Shown here: in pieces, positions 12,501 through 37,833 of the stretch
Layout of the letters: every line of letters starts with the position of its first letter
Numbering within the stretch: the first letter of the stretch is position 1
Source of the DNA: Brienomyrus brachyistius
Lineage: Eukaryota; Chordata; Actinopteri; Osteoglossiformes; Mormyridae
DNA length: 64,000 nucleotides
NCBI RefSeq assembly: GCF_023856365.1
Contig: NC_064541.1
Span: forward strand, 21,616,214-21,680,213
Direction of reading: 5' to 3'
Program-made: the position numbers and the translations under genes
The notes under the pieces: model-generated
Told to the model about the DNA's origin: nothing
Databases searched by the model: none
What the model saw: the letters and a program-made list of their open reading frames with translations, nothing else

Positions 12501-15297
12501 TCCTCCGCCATAGTTTGACGGGCAGAGAAACAAACTGCTGGCCTGCGACGGCAACGAGATCGACACCATGTTTGTGGACCGGAGGAAGGAGCAGGGCAGC
12601 AGGGGGAAAACCCTGGTGAGGGGGGGGGGGACGGGGTGGAATCCCCTGAAAGATGGAATTCCCATGTTTCATGGTGTACTGTGTATCTGTTAATAATGGC
12701 CTATTTATAATTACAATTATTACAGTAAAACTTTTAGCATGTGTGTCAGTATTTGTACTGCAGGGCTGGTGCCTGATCTGTGTGTGTGTGTGTGTGGCAG
12801 GTGATTTGCTGTGAAGGCAATGCCGGCTTCTACGAGGTGGGCTGCATGAACACCCCCCTGGAAGGTGAGCGGGTACACGCTTCTTCATTCACGCCTCTGT
12901 GCTCGCTGTCATGCACAGCTCACACGCTCTGACATGCACTGGCACTCAGACATGGCGCCCTAAAGCGGACACACATGTACTTCTCTGCGTTCCATCTGCA
13001 GGGGGATACTCCGTCCTGGGCTGGAACCATCCCGGCTTCGCAGGAAGTACTGTAAGCAGCAGTCCAGCCTTGTTCCCCTCTTTCCATCTGACATTTCACT
13101 ATCACTCTCTCTCTGTCTCTCTCTCTCTCTCTCTGATTCTTGTTATTAGTGATACAAAATGTCGCAGTGGCTAGATATATCCTGTGTGACTCCAATACAT
13201 ATCACAGTAGTAGAGAGTAGAGTCATTATTTATTACTAGCTCATCTGTCTGGGATGTCTCCTGTTGAGTGCCTCTGCGGCCTGTGATTTGCTCGGGGCTC
13301 CCCCATGACCTCGTCTGATTGGATGGGTGATTATTATGTGTCACGTGTGGAAGAACATGGCAGAGAACCATTTACAAACCTTGAGGCCCCTGAACATGAA
13401 TTCAGTCCTGAGTGTTCCGTTACAGCCAGATAGTGACGTCACCTATATCTCTGCGGAGCACCGCATTGTGATTGAGCCGCTGACCTCGGCCTCACTTCCC
13501 GTCTGTGCCTGTCCACCCTCTGAGGAGTTCCCTTCCTTGGTCGTCCTGACTGCCAGCATGCTCTCCTGATTTATGGCTCTGCTCCTTTTCACTCTCGCTC
13601 CCACAGGGAGTACCTTTCCCCCAGAACGAGGCCAACGCCATGGATGTGGTCATCCAGTTTTCCATTCACCAGCTGGGCTTTAAGCTCTCTGACATCATCG
13701 TCTACGCCTGGTCCATAGGGGGATTCACCGGTAACTATGGCGCTGTGCGGACTGAGGGTCCATGTTGAGCCCGGCTCCTGACCTCCCTCCCACTCTGCTC
13801 TGCTCTCCCAGCCAGCTGGGCCGCCATGTCCTATCCGGAGATCAAGGCCCTTGTCCTGGACGCCTCCTTCGACGACCTGCTTCCCCTGGCGCTGAAGGTC
13901 ATGCCTGACAGTTGGAGTGAGTCTGGGGGGTAGAGGATGACTCCTGGTGCCAGCTCTGGTTCTGGGATTGTTCTGAAATGTGGGGCTAATTTCTAGCCTT
14001 GTTCCTGTAGGTATTGATGGAAGAAGTGAGGCTGAAAAAAATGCTGATTCGTTTAACTTGATGATGACTGGTTGCAGACCAAAGGGAATGGGTTAATCTG
14101 ACAGATGATTAACAAAACATTATAGTCCCGCTCACAGTGGTTCTACAAAACCTCCTGTTTGCCATTTGCTTTGCTTTAAAGATTAGGGTAGTGTCGGTAT
14201 GTTTGGAGTCGTAGTTCAGGTCTCTTCAGATAGGGGGCGACACTAACTCGGGGATGGCCCTTCTCTCCCAGGGCCGCTGGTGACGCACACGGTCAGGCAG
14301 TACATGAACCTCAACAATGCAGAGCAGATTTGCAGGTGAGTGCCTGGTACAAGATGGCGTCAACCCACAACAGACTGTCCTGTCACACATATAACCTGCT
14401 GTCTTTTCCGTCCATGCTTAAGGTACCAAGGACCGGTATTATTGATCAGGAGAACCAAAGATGAGATTATCACCACTACGTGAGTCTCGTGCCCTTTCAT
14501 CCATCACATGACATTGATATTGAACCCACGGGTCAATAGAAACGCTGTCATGATGTTCACCTTATAGAGGCCCAGAAGACATCGTGTCTAACAGAGGCAA
14601 CGACCTGCTGCTCAGACTACTCCAATTTCGGTATGACCCCCCCCCCCCCCCCCCCCCCCGTTCAATGTGACATTCCTGCAGGGGGAACCCTGAGCCGTGT
14701 GTGAGTCTGTCTCCCACCCCACCCAGGTACCCCAAGGTCATGACAGAGGAGGGTGTGAAGGCTGTGAGGCAATGGCTAGCAGCTGCAAGCCCCCTGGACG
14801 AGGGTCGGGGATATTTATAGTGTCACGTGTTGATTATCAGTGTCATGTATTGGTCAGAGAGGGGTGGTTCAGTGTGTTTAGGACTGACACGCCATCTGCC
14901 CTCCTCCAGCCACGGTGTACAGCCGTAACGAGGTGGATGACGACTGGTGTGTGTCTGTACTGCAGTCCTACCAGACGGACAAGGAGACCCCTTTTCCCTG
15001 GAGCGTGGGTGAGACCCCTGTTTGCCGGTCTGCTGCTAGCTGTGGCCAGGCCCCGGCTGCAGATTAACCCCTCCATCTCTGTCCTCCCCAGGCGATGAGA
15101 TGGCCCCGGAAGGTAGACGGCAGCTAGCTCTCTTCCTGGTGAGTGCAGACTCCCATCACGTGTGCGTTAGCTGTGAAATGCGGAGCCTAAGTGCAGTACC
15201 ATCCTTCTCTCAGGCCCGGAAATACATGCGCAACTTCGAGTCGACACACTGCACTCCCTTGCCATGTTCCGAGTTCCAGCTCCCCTGGAAACTGTAG
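9562..15297 (+). CDS. abhd16a: Phosphatidylserine lipase ABHD16A
   Basis: Membrane-bound alpha/beta-hydrolase. The mammalian enzyme makes lysophosphatidylserine from phosphatidylserine at the ER. The predicted protein is 543 residues (human 558). Exons: 9562-9663, 9996-10052, 10323-10389, 10640-10726, 10836-10921, 11010-11083, 11190-11297, 11392-11506, 12514-12615, 12801-12864, 13002-13051, 13607-13730, 13812-13916, 14272-14335, 14423-14479, 14568-14630, 14727-14803, 14910-15008, 15092-15138 and 15214-15297. All are in phase with GT-AG ends. Two hydrophobic segments precede the hydrolase fold. The nucleophile elbow is AWSIGG (Ser340) and the acid is Asp415 in RRTKDE. The position aligned with human His507 is Lys, while the C-terminal THCTPLP histidine is kept. 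The start ATG matches the human N-terminal context. Confidence 0.95.
12025..12290 (+). repeat. Degenerate R1-family repeat in ABHD16A intron 8
   Basis: Recognisable blocks are GGGTGGCCGGGCGGTTG, GGGTATTCCGGTTTCCAAG with ACATGCATTGG, and a final TTATGGGATAGG. A short CTGAAATGGACTGACTTCCTG unit is tandemly doubled inside it (about 12201-12244). Confidence 0.5.
12295..12443. mobile_element. Palindromic MITE, old copy
   Basis: Left arm AGACCAAGATTTTTTTTCAG is mirrored by right arm AAACAAAATCTTGGTCTGAA, with CAACCGAGTACTCTGACTG between them. The same architecture, in better condition, occurs at 60381-60555. It lies in ABHD16A intron 8. Confidence 0.6.
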
Positions 15298-17144
15298 GGA
15301 GAGGAAGAGGAGATGGAGTGGGAGGTGGGTGTGGAGCAAGGGGGAATGCTGTTGGAACCGGAGTTGTTTATGAGGTCTGTGCCGTAAGACAGGAATTGCG
15401 TAAAACCTCCATGTTATTTTCTCTCCGAGTCGTTGTGGCTCGTACTTCCCCCCCCCCCCCCCCGGAACACTCAATCTTTCATTGAGCAAAATGTTTATTA
15501 CATCTGAGCCTAAACTTAGAAATGTTATATGTGTACATTAAAGTAGGAAGTGCGTAAGTAGGAATCTTTCGGGCTAATCTCCTCACAGGAGGCAGATATC
15601 TGTGCACCTGAAAAGTTAGTGCTCAGAGTAATTAAACTGGCCATTTACATTAGATGATATTGATGACAAGCTCTTGGGCTGTGAGTGGCCCATTCTCAAA
15701 GCATAACAGAACAGCGGCAATGGTGACGCCTACCTTCGCTCACTCCCAGGTTTCCCTCCATCTGTTAGGGTTTGTGTTGTTTTTTTTTGGTCTGTTATGA
15801 ACAAAGTTTATTCTGTAATTAAGCTATAAATGTTAAGTGTAATGCTCAATAAAAATGTGATTGGACACCAAGTGCATCTGTCATCTGTTTTAAAAGAATG
15901 TTTGAGACTTCCAGGGATTGCGAAGGTAAAATCCTGCTACTGATTTTTAGCTAGATTTTTGTGATATATATATATATATATTTTTTTTTTGGTAGGCTGC
16001 CTAGAGTAGGATTACTACTACTAGTAATGGGCCATGGAACAGTGGCAGGGAAACACAGCTGAATTCATTTATACGTGAACCGAAGCCCAAAATTTGCAGA
16101 CGGTATATGGCTGGGCTGTATAAATGACAATTCACTTAATGTCATATGAAATGTCAAACTTCACAAGAAAATGAGAAACTTTGATAAAATGTCACTTAGG
16201 AACAGTGCTTGATGACACACTTCAGCCTATCGCATCACAGAAACACAATTCCAGCCAATCATGATACTCTAAAGGATGGACAAACATGCACAGCAAGGTT
16301 GAGATAGAGGAACACGGATGCTGCTTTGGTAATATGGAAGAATAAGACCTTCAGATGAAGCTTCACCTGTCTGGGAAGGCGACAGCTCAGAAGCCGCACC
16401 AGCCGTTATTTTTGAGATATTGTAGATAAACACGGTAAGATGTGAGCTTTGCAACGGTGTTTTTTGCAGTATAAAGTCTGGCACGCAACAGCTTATTCTA
16501 CGTGTGAATTAAAATTGGATGTCAACTTGCAGTGCATTCAGGATGTCAGCTATTTAAATGCTATAAAATGTCTGGCAATGGCAAGGGAACCGAAGTAAAA
16601 AGGTGAACTAGGGGGAAAAAAACTAGGCAAAAATATTGCAGATATAAATAAAACTTTAGCCTGGGCTGTCGACATGATGAATGGGCGACCTGCATTCTGG
16701 GAAAGGCTGCGAACAGGAGAGCTAGGTCAACCGTTTCAGTGTTCAGTAAAGGTATGAACAATGGGGCTGAAATAGCCAGTGAGACGATAGGAAATAAACG
16801 GCAAAATCACGACTCGGAGGCCCTCTAAGCTATATTTTCAGTTTTCCTGTAAAACTGTGAAATCCATATGCACATAATTTCATCTGGGAATTTATTTGCC
16901 CAAATGCCTGGCTCCCCCTGGAGGACCATCACAGACAAATATCTCACACTGCTGATGGCAAAGAAGAAGAGCTTCTAAACGCATTTAAAATTAATCGGAT
17001 AGAATATGGACGTCGATAAGTAAACGAGCACTGGGTGATTTAAATAAGTCTCCAAAGCAAAATTATATAATTTTCAAGGAAAGGTGTAAACAGGTGAATC
17101 AACACAGGAGAGCAAAGGAATCCATGGGCCATAGTAGATGGTGG
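15298..17144. other. ABHD16A and VARS1 3' UTRs, convergent spacer
   Basis: The two genes converge here. AATAAA at 15848-15853 is the likely ABHD16A polyadenylation signal. TTTATT at 16891-16896 (AATAAA on the minus strand) is a candidate for VARS1. A poly-C run lies near 15450 and a TA run near 15965-15980. I see no further gene. Confidence 0.55.
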
Positions 17145-29712
<12,568 letters not shown>

Positions 29713-30400
29713 CTCTACCTAGAAAGGCATTGAGTTCAAAACGATACAGAAATGATGCATCAATTAAGCATCAAGAGTCATTTCAGTCACTAAAGCAGAC
29801 ACTTTCGGATTACTAGCTTCTGTTTCCCGATGCGTGATCTGCACCATATAGCCGTGAACCACAGTCACTTAAGTTTGCGAAAAAAGCAGCACCTTAGATT
29901 TCGCAGGTGCGAGTAGTAACTGATGCAAAAAGAAAATAATTACGCAAAGCATATTTTCAAAACTATGACAAGTGGCGATATGTATTAGAAACTAGATAAT
30001 CCAGTTATATTGGTTTCACATTTAGACGAAAATGCATCTACGTGCAATGAGTTACTACTCTGTTATTATGATAGCTGGTTACCATTCTCTAAATAAACGC
30101 TGGAACAGTGGATAAACACCGTAATGAAGTGTAATCTAAGATAGTTAAGGATTACTACTTTTATTTATTTTTTAAATCCACCGCAAATTAATCAGTCTAA
30201 TTCGATTATGTCAAGGATCTCTTTTGGATGGGTTATAACAACACTAAATTTTACCAAATGCTGTAGATCACTAAACATCGACACCAACTCACCTTAGTTT
30301 TCCAAGTATGAGACGTCAGTTAAAAAGTCAAAGCTCATGCTACCTCACTCGCCACTAAGCACAACTCGCTGTCGTACCGAAACTAATCTGATGCAACGCG
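29713..30400 (-). promoter_or_regulatory. VARS1 5' UTR, first intron and promoter side
   Basis: Just upstream of the ATG, an acceptor (CTTTCTAG) opens the start exon at about 29719. A minus-strand donor GTGAGTTGG at about 30292 would close a non-coding first exon of roughly 100 bp. The transcription start is probably near 30.4 kb, in moderately GC-rich sequence. The position is inferred from splice signals only. Confidence 0.45.
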
Positions 30401-30989
30401 CTGCACATGTTCCTGAAGCGGCGTAAGGACCCCGCCTCTCAGCAGCTCTTCCGCCTGCACTGTGGTGGCCGACTAGCTGCCGGTTCAGAATACTGTTATC
30501 TTGGACCTGTTTTGATCGTTAGCTTAGTCGCAAACGATTTTACATCTTTGACCGTCATGTTAATCCCAAAGATTCAATGATCCCCACTGAATACACGAAC
30601 GCTAATACTCATTCGTTCTGTCATTTAATTATTTATTAAGGGACGGAGAAGACGATGCCGGAGAGATAGAACATATGAACAATTTTGTCCATCTGCTTCC
30701 GGGGGTGGTATTTAGGAGCACTTTTAACCACCAGCCCATTCCACCACAATGTACTAAGGAGTCCTACTAGGGACCCTACCATGCCTCCTTCCGATCTGCC
30801 CCCCAGCCCACCAACTATAACACATCAGGATGCAACTAGGATGCAAAACTGCCACTGTTTTGACCTTTTTTGTATATTTATATCCTTAATTTTCTTTTTT
30901 AGTGTGTTCTGCCTGTGTATTGTGTACTTGATTTTATATATATATAGTTCTAATTTAATTTTCAGTGGTTTTAACGTTCAGTAATTTAA

Positions 30990-31890
30990 GTAACTTGGCT
31001 ACAGCTTGGACACCTGTCACCTGCATAGGTCTTCTGATGACTACTGTGGTGGGTAACAATGAACAGGAGTTGGAGTACAGGGCTGTGGGGAGCATCTTTG
31101 TTGAGTGGCGTGAGCTGAACCACTTGCAGCTCAACTTCTCAAAGAACAAGGAAATGGTGATGGATTTCTGGGAATGGAAATGGAAATCCCAGGCTATATC
31201 AAGGGAACAGAAGTGGCGAGAATGCAGGACTACAAATAGCTGGGAGTGTACCTGGACAGCGAGCTGGACTGAATTAGGAACATCTGGGCGTACAGGAGTT
31301 AACCATTTAATGTCTGTCACAAGATGCTACAGAAGTTCTACCACTCGTTAGCAGCCATTTTCTACGCTGTAGTGTGTTGGGGCAGCAGGGGGACGGCAGC
31401 AGCTGCCAGCAGCCTTAGGAAGCTCATCAGGAGGGCTGGCTCAGTGCTGGGAACAGAGGTGGACTCCCAGGTGACTGTGGCTGAGGAGAGGATGCTGTGC
31501 AAACTCACTGGCATCCTGGACAAAGTCTCTCCCCCTCTGTGCTGCACCCTTAAGAGCTACCGGAGCTCCTTCAGCAGGAGAACACCATGGAGCTCCACCG
31601 AATGCCGCAGAAGATCCTTCCTCCTTCTGGCTATTAGACTGTACAACTCCTCTCACTCTTATCAGATGTTGGTTGTTATGAATTGTCCGATTAATTTTTT
31701 TTGCACGATTCTGTATTTTTGCACATGATGATACACTTAAACACTCACTTTAATTACATACTTCATCTTCTTATACTTTTTTCCAACTTGAATTTTTCCT
31801 ACTTGGATTCCTTATTGTATTCTTGCATGCTGACAGCAAGACCTTGGCATAACTACTCATATATATATAAAAAACTTTATCTTAACTTAA
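30990..31890 (+). pseudogene. L2/CR1-type LINE reverse transcriptase relic
   Basis: Reading-frame pieces resemble the C-terminal third of fish L2-type ORF2. In the first frame there is an LQLNFSKNKEMVMDF block, then degenerate sequence. From about 31324 the next frame gives LQKFYHS, FYAVVCWG, LRKLIRRAGSVLGTEVDSQ and RRSFLLLAIRLYNSS. The frame change near 31320 and loss of the KYLGV motif mark it as dead. It ends in an AT-rich tail near 31870. It sits between the VARS1 promoter side and the TCF19 3' end. Confidence 0.75.
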
Positions 31891-32745
31891 AAGGGCAAAT
31901 TACACTGGTGAAATAATACGTTCAGTGTAATGGTGAAAACTGAAAGTTCATGCCAATGTACTGTAAATGGTATGAAGGACTGACAGGTAAACACTGTGTG
32001 AAAATGCATTGAATAATGTGCATCAATTTCTTTTATTTTCCCATTGATAATCCAAAGTTATATGATACCAAGAGATGATACCAAGAGGTTTAACTGTCAA
32101 ATGAAAAGCAAACTCCATTATGTTCCCGGCTTTAACGCATGTAGAGAAATGCAGACATTGTTAGAAAGGCTGAGAAATTATAGGTTAGTTAATACATAAA
32201 GCTGAACCACATACAATATGAAGATCTGTTTAAGAATTAAATAACTGGAGATGAATCATTCCAGACCACCAAAAAGCTTGATTCTGCTCAAACAAACTAT
32301 ACTGTGAGATTTCTGTATCATGGCAGCAGTTGGTTGCAACTGTCAGAAATCTGTACTTTTACAAAATGTTACTGAACTAGTAATTGCAGTGCTCCTAAAA
32401 GAAAAATCTCTTTTAAAATGGAAATATAAATATCTAAACAGTTGTATCTTTCTTAAAACCCAATCATCAGACGTGTCATCCTGTACAATGTATAAACATA
32501 CCCACCAATTTACCTCTTAAGCTGGTTACACTTATTATGATGCGTAAATGAAAGGCTATACAATATTGCAATGAACTGTATCACATACATGGTATAATAG
32601 CAAACTGAACAATAAATTGCATAGAATGCATCCTTACACAGCAAACAAAGAATGCTCTATGCAGTGGTCTTCCTCTCCTGGTCCCTTGCTACAGCATCCC
32701 AGCTCTGGAATCTCTTCGGTTCCCATGCCCCCAACCCCTGAGGTC
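31891..32745. other. AT-rich spacer and probable TCF19 3' UTR
   Basis: No supportable ORF. TTTATT at about 32035 would be an AATAAA signal on the minus strand and may end the TCF19 transcript. The short ORF near 32320 lacks any recognisable feature. Confidence 0.4.
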
Positions 32746-34666
32746 TCACTGGCAGCCGCAGTGAAAGTCTGCACTGGTATCCAGTGCGGATGTGCCAGTA
32801 TCCCGCTGAACGCAGTCAATGTGGTACCACGCGTCGCAGTCGTCACACTGGATCCACTGCACAGTGTCCTGCTGCGGCATGCGACAGCGGCCCGAGGCAC
32901 AGGGCTCCTCTGTTCGGGTTCGCTCACTTTCCGCCGTTTCAGGGGAGAAGTGGAATGACGAGTGTGAAGACAGAGGAGGGGCCAGGGGATGTTTCCTGGG
33001 TCGACCCCGGCGTTTCCTACAGAAGATGACAGGGTGTGGTTAAAAAAAAAGTGCTGTTTGAAAACTCAAATGATGCAATTCGGATGAGGTATGATCAAAA
33101 CAGAGAACTCACCCTGTATTTGTATGTAGCCTCACAAATTCCCCTGCGTCTCCTCGGTCTGATTCGTACTGTTTCGACGAAGGAGAGATGATGGTGTAAC
33201 TCTGCCCTCTGACCACCAGAGGGGAGTAAGCCGGAGAGCTGAGGGCTCTCCTCCTTCCCCGGGCAGAGGGGGACAACGGCGAATATTCTTTCCACAGACC
33301 AGGGGATGAGTTGCCATCTTCGGAATCCATTTTTATTTTCAAACTGAAGCTATGCTTTTGCCCAGATATTGAAAACAAATGGCTAAGCTTAGCTTTGGAC
33401 TGCAAAGGAAGATCGAGCCTGCTTGCATTCTTGGATTCCGACCTGAACTCGAAACGTTCATTCCCATACGACTCCACTTCAGACTGAGGAGGATGGAAAA
33501 CTTCGCATTCAGACTTGCACAGTCTTCGCCTCTTGCCGACACTCTTCTTTCTTCCCTCCAGTGTCCTCCCACTGTTTCTCATTTCATCTGAGCTGTCATC
33601 CTCCAGCAGCACTGTGTGGGCAGACTTCCGCCTGCTTTTGGAGGAGGCGGGAACAGACCTCGACACAGAGATAGCGGCAGTTGAGGGAAGCGGTGGTGGA
33701 GTGGAGGGAGAGACCAAGGAAGGAGGGGACAGAGGACCTGGATTAGTGTTTCCATTGTTATCAGTCCTATTAAATGTCCAGCAACTTCCGTTCATTTTGC
33801 TTATACTTCCAATGGAGTTCAGGATTACCGTTGCCCTCTTCAAGGACAATGGTGAGAGATCTAAGTTTGGCTCAGTTTTAGGCTCCAGGCTGGTTCTAAT
33901 CCTGTCTTGGAGATCAGAGGTGAAGGATCCAGCCTTAGGGACAGTAATGGCATCAAATTCAGAGGGTCGAACCAAAACTTTCTGAAAAAGGAAGTAGAAT
34001 TCGGGGTTTCCAGAATCTGACTGCCCCCCAAACGTGAGTGTGTCCCCATCCGATAGTTCCCACTGAACACCCGGTTGGAGCCGAATGTCATTCACCCAGG
34101 TGCCTAGGAGATGGGAGGGTGAGTGTTAAATGACTGCAACAGATAGTTTTACAGAAAATAAATTCATGCTCTTGCTCAGCCGAAAATCTTGTCGGTTTTA
34201 AGGTCCTCCGGGTTAAATGGACTTCATCTTTCCTCACTTACATTGGCCCCAGACTACCTTAAGCCTGACAAGTTACCTGGCCACGCAATAACTCTGGCTT
34301 TGATACAACCACCGAGCACACAGCTGCCGCCTGATGACAGTGACAGCACAATACCCACAGACAAGACAAGAGTCAGACGTGATTCTCACCGCTGCTGCTG
34401 CGATCTTTGACGTGGACCCTCCATCCCTCCTCATCATCGCAGTCCAGCTCTCGCTGCGCAAACAATTCAGCGTGGATCCTGGAGATGGTTGCCGACTGCA
34501 GCGTCACATCACAGAGCTCCGCCTTGCGGCCCAGACGGAACACGGAGTTGCTGAGAACGGGCCGGAATGTGTAGAGATCGCGGGCCACCTCGGATATGGT
34601 AGAGCCCGGCGAGGAAGATGAGCCTATTCTGAGAAGCTGGAAGCAGGGCTGAACTTTTGACAGCAT
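32746..34666 (-). CDS. tcf19: Transcription factor 19 (FHA and PHD protein)
   Basis: Nuclear protein that in mammals reads modified histone H3 and is expressed at the G1/S transition. Three coding exons: 34390-34666, 33113-34103 and 32746-33016; all phases agree and the product is 512 residues (human 345). The FHA domain (about residues 6-130) shows CFQLLRIG, the RLGRKAEL block, SRIHAE and, across the first junction, the SSSG-TWVND block. A long Ser/Pro/Arg-rich middle follows, then an AT-hook-like KRRGRPRK and a C-terminal PHD finger (CASGRC, CDDC, YHIDC, HCGC). The last cysteine pair is C-x-C and the protein stops one residue later. An in-frame ATG at 34723 is possible; 34666 matches the human N-terminus better. 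Confidence 0.93.
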
Positions 34667-35182
34667 GATGCCTGATCTTTCACTTAATTGGGGAGGGCCA
34701 GGTAAATGGAATTTAATAGACAAGTATCAGCTATTTAACCTGTCTGTATATCAGAAGACTCGCTAAAATTGACTACTATGCAACCGTATACAGTATTACA
34801 CTGTACTTTTTTAATGCATTACAAAAGCCTTAATTTGTACTGCATTATGATAATATATGGTGCACCAGTCCAATCAGACCAGACTAACTACTCAGAATCG
34901 TTCTACACCATATATAACAATGTACAGTTTTGGGTAGGTTTGCGTTCAGCTAGCCAGGGTAGAACTTTTATGCTTCCTGAAAAACAGAAAAAAAATACAA
35001 TTAGGGCTATGTATATATTCTTAAAACATTCTAAAAATTTTCTATTCTAAAAAATATAACTATGCTGTTCGTTTATGAATTCAGTTATTCTAAAAATAAG
35101 ACACTGGTTACGTGTTCAGATGATGAATGAAAAATCAGTGTGTACTGTTGAATGTACTGTCATAGAACAGCTTTCTACTTAC

Positions 35183-35900
35183 GTTAAGTATGAGCAATTC
35201 TAAGGAGATCCAATTGCAAATGAAAAACATTGAAAAACAGGCACGAAAAACACATCTACAGTAATCACGATCGTAATATGTAAATATGTAAATAAAGGAT
35301 CAACGTTTTCATAAATATACGTGCTAAGAAAACGGCATAATGCGACTCTATTTTGAACCACTATCAAAGAAAGGCAGTTATTTAGCACTCTAAGGTGCAT
35401 TCTTCAGTAATCGGCGGTGCACGATGCACAGCCGGGGTGATGTTATTCTGTCAGTGCCACTGGCCGTCACTCCCGTGAACTCAATTTCAAAGGCGCCCCG
35501 GGGGGAAACAACAGAGGACAACAAAAGCGGAGCTCGTCGCGTTACATGCGATCGCTTAATCCAGAGCTAACACCGCTCGTCCGGTAACATATCGATATAG
35601 ATACTTAACCAACTAAAGAGACACTGGAGAGATACCTACTAACTAACGAAATACGCATTCTATTGAAAACAACAGCGACCCACTGTTAATGTGGCGTATC
35701 TCAGGCGAACGCAATTGTAGCCAATACGTTATTTTGAATTGCTGTTATTTGCATCCTAATGCTCGCGACGGGAGTGCACATTTAGGCTTTTTAGCCGAGG
35801 GAAATCGGATTTTCTTACTATTTGTGCGAACTAGTTGAGAGTGACGGTCTTCTTTTCCCAGGAAGTGCTTTGAAATTTGGCGCGCCGCGCGAGCTTCCTT
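35183..35900 (-). promoter_or_regulatory. Probable TCF19 promoter region with E2F-type site
   Basis: A minus-strand donor (GTAAGTAG, cut after 35183) and an acceptor near 34739 suggest a non-coding first exon upstream. TTTGGCGCGCC at 35876-35886 fits the E2F consensus, apt for a G1/S gene. The region around 35490-35990 is locally rich in CG dinucleotides. The transcription start is not visible directly, and the motif could serve a divergent transcript. Confidence 0.4.
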
Positions 35901-37586
35901 GCGCGAGACCTAATTCCACTTCCTGTGCGAAAATGAGAGCCGCGGCAGAGGCGCCGGCAAGCTGCCATCCGTCAAGCAGCGTAGGTGGTGGAGCGCTATT
36001 GTTTTATTCCTTTCATTTTTGTTGCGCGCACAGTTACTGACCGAAGTTATCAAAGGTCATTGTTACTTGAAACATTTGAATTTTTTGTATTAAAAAATGA
36101 CGGGGCACTTAATTGCTATAATGATTCAGTTTCATTTTTAGGTTCCAGTTTAGCTGTCCTGTACCGGGTAAACCTACAGCATACGCTAAAGGAGGACCCT
36201 TTCATATGTAAAGTGGGGTGACCATATTTAGCTTTGCAAAAACAAGACACTTGGAACAGGACACAAAGAGAGGCAACGCCAATATGCACACAGAAAGTAT
36301 TATGACTGTAGAAAGCAAATGTCAACACGAAATCCGTGACATTTATGGTCCCAATAAAAGAGGACATAGGGTTATACTAATTTTTGCATAATTAAGTTTG
36401 TTATCATGCTACACTCAATGTTTTTGTCAGGATAGAATTGCTGATTAAATAGTTAATTAAAATTACTACATACTGCGGTGAACTTTCGGGTCATTATCAA
36501 GAAGTAGCTGTACGTGTCCCCATCCGATTTAACAGTTGTGTAATATGTATGAGTTTCAGTCTCTAGGCCAGTACAACCATGACATGATTGAAGATGGGTG
36601 AATGGATTGTTAGTATGAGTTTTACTTAACCTTCTACTTTATCCAGTTTAATACCACAGGTAAATGACAGACATTTCTCTGCAGATCATCTGTTTAGGCT
36701 GTCTGTCAGTCCAGTGGGCTGTGAACCTTATAAAACTGCATCTCCTACACAACCAACAGTCAGTGGTTGTAGTAATGTGCTCTGCTTTACCTATTTCCTC
36801 TAGCAGATTTTTCTTCATGTGTTGGGCAGCCTCAGCGATCCTTGTCCTTAGAGGGAACTTTGAAATGATGGTGGAATTTAGCTATAGTCAGCGGTGAGGG
36901 GGACCAGGACATGCCGGTCTCAGTGAGGGAAGCAGGTCAGGTTCAGGTTCTGGGGAATGGAAAGGGAGCGGGTAAGGAGAACACACTAGCCAGGCAGACC
37001 CGGCGAGGGGAAAAGGGTAGACACAAGCCACAGAAACGCTCGGTACGTCTCAAAGTCATTTGGCTCATTGTGCCTGGGCTTCTTGGTTCCTTTTGAAGGT
37101 CCAGTAATCAGCAGTGATGCTGCTCACCAGGTGGGTCCTGCCTGCATGGGCGTGACAAGTGCTACATGACTGCACTTTATGAACCAGACAATGATCTTTG
37201 TTAGACTTTGTTACTGGACCCTTGTTAGTGGAAAGCACACTCGTGCCTATGAGAATCTCTTATACACAAGTCGCCTAAAACAACTGACTGAGTGTCATAT
37301 TAGATGTCTGTAGGAAATGCTGAAAGCGATATTGATATAATGTGGATAAATATATTTCCATGTTGTATCAAACAATTAGCACATCATAAGAATATGAAAA
37401 TCAGGGGCTTATCAACTGGATATCATTCTTCCATGGATGCAAATAAAATCGTCGAAAAAAAGTCGAAAAATCTGGGAGGGGGGGGACACACACTTTTTGC
37501 ACACAAATTAGGTTTACTCCTTCTATTTTACCAAATATTGGCCGATATCTGAAGTTTACTAATAAATCATGCATTTGTAGTATGTG
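35901..37586. other. No gene recognised
   Basis: Mixed AT-rich DNA with short ORFs lacking family features. A GC-richer stretch near 36895-37070 has no recognised coding content. Confidence 0.4.
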
Positions 37587-37833
37587 TGTCATGCCCGGCT
37601 CGTCCGATCCTCGTGTGTGCCACTCCCCCTGATTATCCACATGTGCTTCCCTGATCTTGCCCAGCTGTGTCCTATTATTAGTCTTCTCTATTTCAGTCCA
37701 TGTCTTGCCTTAGTTTTGGTCCGTCATTGATGTTAGGTTATGTTAGTCTATGTCTGACGTTTCCTGGTCCCCGTAATAAATCCCCGCGTTTCGCCTGCTT
37801 CCTGCCCGTTCGCCTTAACCGCGCACCTTGACA
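37587..37833 (+). mobile_element. Solo-LTR-like element, copy 1
   Basis: A 247-bp unit starting TGTCATGCCCGGCTCG and ending CCTTGACA, with TG...CA termini. It is flanked by identical 5-bp ATGTG on both sides (37582-37586 and 37834-37838). AATAAA at 37775-37780 fits an LTR polyadenylation signal. Related copies lie at 59098-59382 and 61096-61351 in the opposite orientation. No internal retroelement sequence adjoins it. Confidence 0.75.

Noticed and set aside
33515..33985. 156-codon plus-strand ORF
   Set aside because: It is antisense to the long TCF19 exon, which has protein-level similarity on the minus strand.
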